Shown in pieces: positions 59,034 through 64,000 of a stretch of DNA of 64,000 nucleotides. How positions within the stretch are numbered: position 1 is the first letter of the stretch; every line of letters starts with the position of its first letter. The stretch spans positions 1-64,000 of the forward strand of contig DVJZ01000049.1 of the NCBI GenBank assembly GCA_018716385.1, in the 5' to 3' direction. The stretch comes from Candidatus Enterenecus merdae (lineage in GTDB: Bacteria; Bacillota; Clostridia; Oscillospirales; Oscillospiraceae). The notes under the pieces are model-generated. The model did not search any database. It had not been told where the DNA came from and saw only the letters and a program-made list of their open reading frames with translations. The translations under genes and the position numbers were made by a program.

Positions 59034-60560
59034 TCATTCCTCAGCAGCCTGCTCCCCATCCTTCTTGGCCGGGCGCTTGGCGGTGGAGGTTTTCTTGGCC
59101 GGCTTGGCCCCCTCCCCCTTGGCGGCAGCTTTGGTGGTGCTGGCCTTGGATGCGCCTGCCTTGGCAGACTTCTTCTCCGGGGTGACCCCATCCTGGGCCG
59201 CCGCCTTCTTGGCAGGGGCCTTTTTGGCCGGCTTGGCCGCCGGTTGGTCAGTCTTCCCCTCCTCCTGATCCTTCGCTGCGGCCTTCTTAGCCGGCTTCTT
59301 CACTGCCCCCTTCACCAGCTCCAGGGCCTTGCGGCGGGCCAGATCCTGGCGCAGCTGCTCCAGGCTGATCCCCTCCCGGGCCTGCTCCGGGGTCAGGTTG
59401 TACTCCTTGGCCAGTCGGGCAATCTCCTCGTCCACGTCCCCGTCGTCCACCTGGATCTTCTCCGCGGCGGCCACCGCCTCCAAGGCCAGCTCGCTGCGCA
59501 CGGCCCGGTCTGCAGCCGTCTTGGACTGGGCCTGCAGGTCCTCCCGGCTCATGCCCATGACCCGCAGGTAGTCGTCCAGAGGAATGCCGGAGTTTTGCAG
59601 CCGGGCGGCATAGTCCTCCATCATCCGGTCAGCCCGGATCTCCACCATGACCTCAGGCACATTGCACTGGAGCTTTTCAATCAGTGCGTCCACTACCGCG
59701 TGCTCAAAATCCTGGTCTGCCTGGGCCTGGCGGCGCTGCTTGAGCTTCTCGCCCAGGTCCTTCTTCAACTCCTCCAGGGTGTCAAACTCGGACACGTCCT
59801 TGGCAAACTCGTCGTCCAGCTCGGGCGCCTGCTTCTCCTTGACCTCGTTGACCTTGACCTTGAACACCACGGAGGCGCCGGCCAGCTCGGGCGTGTAGTC
59901 CTGGGGGAAGGTGATGTCCAGTTCCCGCTCCTCGCCGGCTTTCACCCCCACCAGCTGGTCCTCAAACCCGGGCACGAAGCTGCCCGAGCCCAGCTCCAGG
60001 GCGTAGTTCTCCCCCTTGCCGCCCTCAAAGGGCACCCCATCCCGGAAGCCCTCGAAGTCGATCTCCACCGTGTCGCCCTTCTTGGCCTTGCGGCTCACGC
60101 TCACCAGGCGGGAGGCCCGGTCGATGTAAGGCTTCAGCTCCGCCTTCACATCGGCGGCGGTGACCTTGACCTCCGGCTTGGCCACCACCAGCCCCTTATA
60201 GCCCTGGATGGAAGCCTCTGGCTTGACCGTCACCTCGGCCCGGAAGCTGTACCCGTCCTTGCCCACCTCCAGGATCTCCAGCTTGGGATAGGCCACCGGC
60301 TCAATACCCGTCTGCTCCAGTGCCTGCTCATAGGCCTTGGGGTAGGAGGCTTCGATGGCGTCCTCATAGAAGACCTCAGCGCCGTACATCCGCTCCACCA
60401 TCTTCCGGGGGGCCTTGCCCTTGCGGAAACCGGGGATCATGATGTTCTTCTTCTGCCGATTGTAGACCTGGTTGATGGCCGCCTCAAACTCCTCGGCGCC
60501 GACCTGGATGACCAGCTCAATGATGCTGTTTTCCTTTTTCTCATTGCTCTTGATGTTCAT
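59034..60560 (-). CDS. tig: trigger factor with histone-H1-like C-terminal tail
   Basis: The protein has 508 residues, against about 430 in most species. Residues 1-145 are the ribosome-binding domain with the signature GFRKGKAP (44-51), 150-245 the FKBP-type PPIase domain, and 246-420 the chaperone arms. The last 88 residues are a Lys/Ala/Pro-rich, low-complexity tail with repeated AKKA and PAKK units, like bacterial histone-H1-like proteins. The core folds nascent chains at the exit tunnel; the tail may bind rRNA or DNA. GGAGGAACGG precedes the ATG. It heads the clpP-clpX-lon group. Confidence 0.95.
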   Translation of the reverse strand: MNIKSNEKKENSIIELVIQVGAEEFEAAINQVYNRQKKNIMIPGFRKGKAPRKMVERMYGAEVFYEDAIEASYPKAYEQALEQTGIEPVAYPKLEILEVGKDGYSFRAEVTVKPEASIQGYKGLVVAKPEVKVTAADVKAELKPYIDRASRLVSVSRKAKKGDTVEIDFEGFRDGVPFEGGKGENYALELGSGSFVPGFEDQLVGVKAGEERELDITFPQDYTPELAGASVVFKVKVNEVKEKQAPELDDEFAKDVSEFDTLEELKKDLGEKLKQRRQAQADQDFEHAVVDALIEKLQCNVPEVMVEIRADRMMEDYAARLQNSGIPLDDYLRVMGMSREDLQAQSKTAADRAVRSELALEAVAAAEKIQVDDGDVDEEIARLAKEYNLTPEQAREGISLEQLRQDLARRKALELVKGAVKKPAKKAAAKDQEEGKTDQPAAKPAKKAPAKKAAAQDGVTPEKKSAKAGASKASTTKAAAKGEGAKPAKKTSTAKRPAKKDGEQAAEE

Positions 60561-60636
60561 GCGTTCCGTTCCTCCAACGCTGGCCACAGCGGCAGGTGGG
60601 CGGCCACGGCCAGATTCTTTCTGTGAAATCCAATTT

Positions 60637-60665
60637 ATTCTACCAGATGGCATGGGAGATTTCCA
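60637..60665 (-). promoter_or_regulatory. promoter for tig
   Basis: Minus strand TGGAAA (60665-60660), 17 bases, TAGAAT (60642-60637), about 75 bases before the tig start. Confidence 0.5.
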
Positions 60666-60677
60666 CTCTTTTTTTGC

Positions 60678-61367
60678 TCAATCCAAAATTTTTTTCGGCT
60701 GAAATCCCAGGTAGTCAGACGAGATCAGCCGGTAGTCCACCCCGCCCCGCATCCCCTCCACGGCCAGGCGGTGGCTGGGCCCGTGCAGGTGGCCGTAACA
60801 GCAGCGCTTCACCCCATAGCGCTCCAGAAGGTCCAGGATCTCCTGGCAGCGGTAGCCCTGGTACAGGGGGGGATAGTGCAGGAAGCAGTACCGCTCCCGC
60901 TCCCCCGCCGCCTTGAGGGATGCCTCCAGCCGGATCAGCTCCCGGCGGAACACCTTTTCCGAATGGGGCCCGCCGTTCTCCTCATAAAACCAGCCCCGGG
61001 TGCCGCACAGGGCCACATCCCCGTACAGGGCGCAGTTGTTATGCAGGATGTGCAGCCGCTCCAGGCCGTTTTCCCGGAAGAAGCGCTCCATTTTAGCCGC
61101 GGTGGTCCACCAGTAGTCATGATTGCCCTTGAGCAGCCACTTCTCCCCGGGCAGCTCCCGATCCAGAAATCGGAAGTCCTCCAGAGCCTGCTCCAGGCTC
61201 ATCCCCCAGGACAGGTCGCCGCATAGCACCACCACGTCCTCCTCGTTCACCTGGGCAAAGCCCGCGCGCAGCTTGTCCACATAGCCGGACCAAGCCCCGC
61301 CAAACACCTCCATGGACTTATCCGTCCCCAGGGAGAGGTGGGTGTCACCGATGGCGTACAGGGCCAT
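60678..61367 (-). CDS. calcineurin-like metallophosphoesterase
   Basis: The 229-residue protein has all five metallophosphatase motifs: GDTH (7-10), GDLSW, GNHDYWW, LHYPP and GHLHGPSHR. The fold binds two metals and hydrolyses phosphomono- or diesters; the substrate is unknown. GAGGAGGG precedes the ATG. It lies downstream of thrC and may be read through from it. Confidence 0.85.
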   Translation of the reverse strand: MALYAIGDTHLSLGTDKSMEVFGGAWSGYVDKLRAGFAQVNEEDVVVLCGDLSWGMSLEQALEDFRFLDRELPGEKWLLKGNHDYWWTTAAKMERFFRENGLERLHILHNNCALYGDVALCGTRGWFYEENGGPHSEKVFRRELIRLEASLKAAGERERYCFLHYPPLYQGYRCQEILDLLERYGVKRCCYGHLHGPSHRLAVEGMRGGVDYRLISSDYLGFQPKKILD

Positions 61368-61382
61368 CCAATCCCTCCTCGC

Positions 61383-62867
61383 TCACCGCAGGAACTCCAG
61401 CACCTGTTCCCGCATCCCGTCCCGCTCAGTTACCGCGTCAAAGCGGCGGGCCTTTCCCTTCAGGGCCGCCAGCGGGGTGGGGATCGGGACCCCCGTGTGC
61501 TGGGCCAGCTGGTCGAGCGCCTCGGTCCCCGGCCGGTGCTCCTCAACCCCCAGGGCGCTGAGCACGCTGGTGCAGAACTTGAAGGGGCTGGCGGTGGACA
61601 CCACCACCGCAGGGGTATCGTCTCCGGTGGAGGCCCGGTACTCCTCCAGCACGTGGAAGGCCACCGCCGTGTGGGGGTCGATCAGGTAGTCAAACTGCCG
61701 CCACACCCGCTCAATGGTCCGGCTGGCTTGCCCGTCGTCGCAGCAGCCGGCGGCGAACAGCTCCTGGATCTTTTTGTGCAGCTGGGCGCTCACCTGGTAG
61801 CGTCCGCTGTCGGCCAGCTGCTCCATATATCCCCGTACCAGGCCGTCCTCCCGCCCGGACAGCTCGAAAATCAGCCGCTCCAGGTTGCTGGACACCAGGA
61901 TGTCCATGGAGGGGGAGGTGGTGTGATAGAAGGGGCGGTTCCGATCATATATCCCGGTGCGGATGAAATCGGTGAGCACGTTGTTCTGGTTGGAGGCGCA
62001 GATCAGGGTCTTGATGGGCACCCCCATCTGCCGGGCGTAATAGCCCGCCAGGATATTGCCGAAATTGCCCGTGGGCACGCACACGTTGATCTCCTGGCCG
62101 CTGGCGATCTGCTCGGACTGGAGCAGGTCGCAGTAAGCTGAGATATAGTACACGATCTGGGGCAGTACCCGCCCCCAGTTGATAGAGTTGGCCGAGGACA
62201 GGAAGTAGCCCCGCTGGGCCAGGGTATCCGCCAGGGCCCGGTCGGAGAAGATGCGCTTGACGCCGGCCTGTGCGTCGTCAAAGTTGCCCACCACGGCGCA
62301 CACCCCCACGTTGCCCCCCGCCTGGGTCACCATTTGCAGCTGCTGGATGTCGGACACCCCATCCTTGGGATAGAAGACCAGGATCTTGGTCCTGGCCACG
62401 TCCTTGAACCCCTCCAGGGCGGCCTTGCCCGTATCCCCCGAGGTGGCCACCAGGATACAGGCAGTCTTCTCCTCGTCCAGCTTGGCCAGGGAGGCCGACA
62501 GCAGATGGGGCAGCATCTGAAGGGCCATGTCCTTGAAGGCGCAGGTGGGCCCGTGCCACAGCTCCAGGCAGCTCAGCCCGTCCTCCAGATGGCGCACCGG
62601 CGCCACCGCCGGGTGGGAGAAGCCTCCGCCATAGGCTGCGGCGGCAAACTCCGTCAGCTCCCGGGCGGAAAACTCCTCCAGGAAGCGGCTCAAGACATAC
62701 ACCACCCGCTGCTGGTAGGACATGGTCTTCATGCTCTCCAGCGCGCTGCCCGGCAGCCTGGGCAACAGTTCGGGGGTCATCAGCCCCCCATCCGGCGCCA
62801 AGCCCCGCACGATGGCCTGGGCCGCGGTCATCTTCCCGCTTTTATTCCGCGTGCTCACATAGTTCAC
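61383..62867 (-). CDS. thrC: threonine synthase
   Basis: A 494-residue PLP enzyme of the long ThrC class: N-terminal YVSTRNKSGKMTAAQAIVRGLAPDGGL, the cofactor lysine in ELWHGPTCAFKDMALQ, and the phosphate-binding VATSGDTGKAALEGF. It converts O-phosphohomoserine to threonine. Translation starts at GTG 62867, overlapping the dipeptidase stop (GTGA). No other threonine genes are in view. Confidence 0.93.
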   Translation of the reverse strand: MNYVSTRNKSGKMTAAQAIVRGLAPDGGLMTPELLPRLPGSALESMKTMSYQQRVVYVLSRFLEEFSARELTEFAAAAYGGGFSHPAVAPVRHLEDGLSCLELWHGPTCAFKDMALQMLPHLLSASLAKLDEEKTACILVATSGDTGKAALEGFKDVARTKILVFYPKDGVSDIQQLQMVTQAGGNVGVCAVVGNFDDAQAGVKRIFSDRALADTLAQRGYFLSSANSINWGRVLPQIVYYISAYCDLLQSEQIASGQEINVCVPTGNFGNILAGYYARQMGVPIKTLICASNQNNVLTDFIRTGIYDRNRPFYHTTSPSMDILVSSNLERLIFELSGREDGLVRGYMEQLADSGRYQVSAQLHKKIQELFAAGCCDDGQASRTIERVWRQFDYLIDPHTAVAFHVLEEYRASTGDDTPAVVVSTASPFKFCTSVLSALGVEEHRPGTEALDQLAQHTGVPIPTPLAALKGKARRFDAVTERDGMREQVLEFLR

Positions 62868-63799
62868 GGCAAACTCACCACTCTCATCAGGTTGTTGTAA
62901 AACAGGCCGCGCACCACCGCTTCCGGGTAATGGCGGCACAACAAGTACTCATATAGACGCTCCAGCGCCCCAATGTCCGGCAGGGCCGGAATGGTCTCTC
63001 CCCCGTCCCAGTCGCCCCCCAGCCCCACTTGTTCCTCGCCGCCCAGCTCCAGGATGTGGTCCAGGTGGGCCCGGACGCTATCCAGGTCCCGGTTCCCACC
63101 CACAAAGTCTGGATAGAAGTTCAGGCCGACGAAGCCGTGGTTCTTTATTATGGCAGTTATTTGCTCATCCGTCAAGTTCCTTGTGTGCTCCCACACCGCC
63201 CTGGCATTGGAGTGGGTTGCCAGCACTGGCCGGCGGGACAGCGCCATCACATCCCAGAACCCGGCCGGGGACAGGTGGGAGACGTCCACCAGCAGGCCCA
63301 GCTCCCCCATGCGACGGACAAACCGCCTGCCCTGCTCAGTCAGCCCCTGCTCCGGATGGTCCCGGTGGGAGCCAGACAGGGCGTTGGCCCGGTTCCAGGT
63401 CAGGGTGATCACCCGCACCCCGTCCCGGGCCGCACGCTCCAGCCGCTCAGGGTCGCAGCCCAGCAGCTGCGCCCCCTCCACGCTCAGCAGGGCGGCCGCC
63501 CGCCCCTGGGCCCAGGCCCGGCGCACCTCCCCGCCGGTACGGCACAGGACGATCCGCCTCCGGTTGGCTGCCAGCTGCCGGCGGGCGCAGGCCAGCAGGG
63601 CCGCGTAGTCCCCCTCCGGGCCACCCCCGGCCCTGTCCGGGTCTGCCCACAGCGCAAAGATCTGGGCGTAGCAGCCAAAGGCCCGCTCCACCCGCTCCAG
63701 ATCCACCGCGCCGGTGTTGCGCGCCAACCCCTCCCCCGTCTGCCAGCAGCGGTACACCGTGTCGCAATGGGCGTCAAATACCCAGGGTTTCCCCTCCAT
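62864..63799 (-). CDS. membrane dipeptidase (peptidase M19)
   Basis: The 311-residue zinc dipeptidase starts with WVFDAHCDTVYRCWQ, whose HxD binds zinc, and has LLSVEGAQLLG with the bridging Glu, DVSHLSPAGFWDV and TVLATHSNAR-like VLATHSNAR with further His ligands, then GLGGDWDG. Family members cleave dipeptides, including D-amino-acid forms. No signal peptide is seen, so it is probably cytoplasmic. GGGGGGAG precedes the ATG; its end is coupled to thrC. Confidence 0.88.
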   Translation of the reverse strand: MEGKPWVFDAHCDTVYRCWQTGEGLARNTGAVDLERVERAFGCYAQIFALWADPDRAGGGPEGDYAALLACARRQLAANRRRIVLCRTGGEVRRAWAQGRAAALLSVEGAQLLGCDPERLERAARDGVRVITLTWNRANALSGSHRDHPEQGLTEQGRRFVRRMGELGLLVDVSHLSPAGFWDVMALSRRPVLATHSNARAVWEHTRNLTDEQITAIIKNHGFVGLNFYPDFVGGNRDLDSVRAHLDHILELGGEEQVGLGGDWDGGETIPALPDIGALERLYEYLLCRHYPEAVVRGLFYNNLMRVVSLP

Positions 63800-63811
63800 C
63801 CCGCTCCCCCC

Positions 63812-64000
63812 TCAAAAGGCGTTCTCCACATACTCTATGCGGGGGTTTGCGGTCGCCATGCCCCGGGGGGCATAGACCTGGGCCACGTCAAAGCGGGGCT
63901 GCCTGGGGTTGGGATGCTCGGCCAGGTAGAGCTGGGCAGTGGCCCGCAGCCGCTCCTGTTTGCGCTGGGTCACCGCCTCCAGAGGCAGGCCAAAGCGGCT
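63812..64000 (-). CDS. YraN family protein, 3' end only
   Basis: The last 62 codons are visible and run off the window. VTQRKQERLRATAQLYL and RFDVAQVYAP match the C-terminal half of the UPF0102/YraN family, which has a restriction-endonuclease-like fold of unknown role. The stop lies 13 bases upstream of the dipeptidase start on the minus strand. Confidence 0.7.
   Translation of the reverse strand, partial: SRFGLPLEAVTQRKQERLRATAQLYLAEHPNPRQPRFDVAQVYAPRGMATANPRIEYVENAF

Noticed and set aside
58521-60626. 701-codon plus-strand frame
   Set aside because: It is exactly antisense to tig and clpP; such long shadows are expected in GC-rich DNA.
1-64000. CRISPR arrays, rRNA and tRNA genes
   Set aside because: No regularly spaced repeats and no tRNA- or rRNA-like segment were found in the intergenic gaps.

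Overview
The window looks like part of a chromosome from a GC-rich, endospore-forming anaerobic Clostridia, most likely Oscillospirales/Oscillospiraceae (Flavonifractor/Intestinimonas-like). This rests on spore genes (cotJ, spoIIM, sigH-like, cwlD, sipL-like, spoIVA, spoVM), a SCIFF peptide with its radical-SAM maturase, Firmicute gene orders and high G+C coding sequence. The genus is inferred only from overall style. I saw no rRNA, tRNA or CRISPR array.

Layout. (1) 1-1.55 kb: visibly lower-G+C DNA with a RepA-like AAA ATPase, apparently the edge of an integrated mobile element. (2) 1.6-15.5 kb, nearly all plus strand: a cotJA-cotJB fusion with cotJC; a bcp-rhodanese-yaaA peroxide operon; scfA/scfB; spoIIM-like and xerD; ruvC-ruvA-ruvB; glmM; a sigH-like factor; purB-pfkA. 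(3) 15.7 kb: a bidirectional terminator where transcription converges. From there almost everything is on the minus strand: PPi-PFK, class II aldolase, xerC, radA, cwlD, nif3-like, trmK, DUF1858, an aminotransferase, coaX and leuCDB. Two plus-strand exceptions are a tiny Cys-rich protein gene and a Crp/Fnr regulator divergent from leuC. (4) 29.6-33 kb: spoIVA, a SipL-like DUF3794+LysM gene and a 23-codon spoVM, a spore-coat basement-layer cluster. (5) 33-49.5 kb: one tightly packed run cdaA-cdaR-DUF5685-dnaJ-like-membrane protein-yicC-remA-gmk-rpoZ-priA-def-fmt-rsmB-rlmN-prpC-prkC-rsgA, most of it matching the Bacillus subtilis yloC-to-spoVM gene order but without coaBC, rpe and thiN. (6) 49.6-53 kb: a class V aminotransferase/DUF3343 pair and carD-ispD-ispF. 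(7) 53-60.6 kb: tig-clpP-clpX-lon-engB, followed by a FAH-family gene. (8) 60.7-64 kb: a metallophosphoesterase, thrC, an M19 dipeptidase and the 3' end of a YraN-like gene.

How it fits together. Housekeeping genes (translation start and end processing, protein quality control, recombination, c-di-AMP, nucleotide and isoprenoid synthesis) are interleaved with sporulation genes. The points most worth a second look are the spoVM-sipL-spoIVA cluster with a sigma-E-like promoter and a hairpin covering the spoVM ribosome binding site, the CotJA-CotJB fusion, a terminator between scfA and scfB, a DUF5685 protein with two prenyltransferase-like Asp motifs beside a J-protein with a Cys-rich tail, a trigger factor with a histone-H1-like tail, and a 42-nt perfect palindrome upstream of xerC. 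All starts were chosen from Shine-Dalgarno position, gene overlap and family N-termini; several genes use TTG or GTG.
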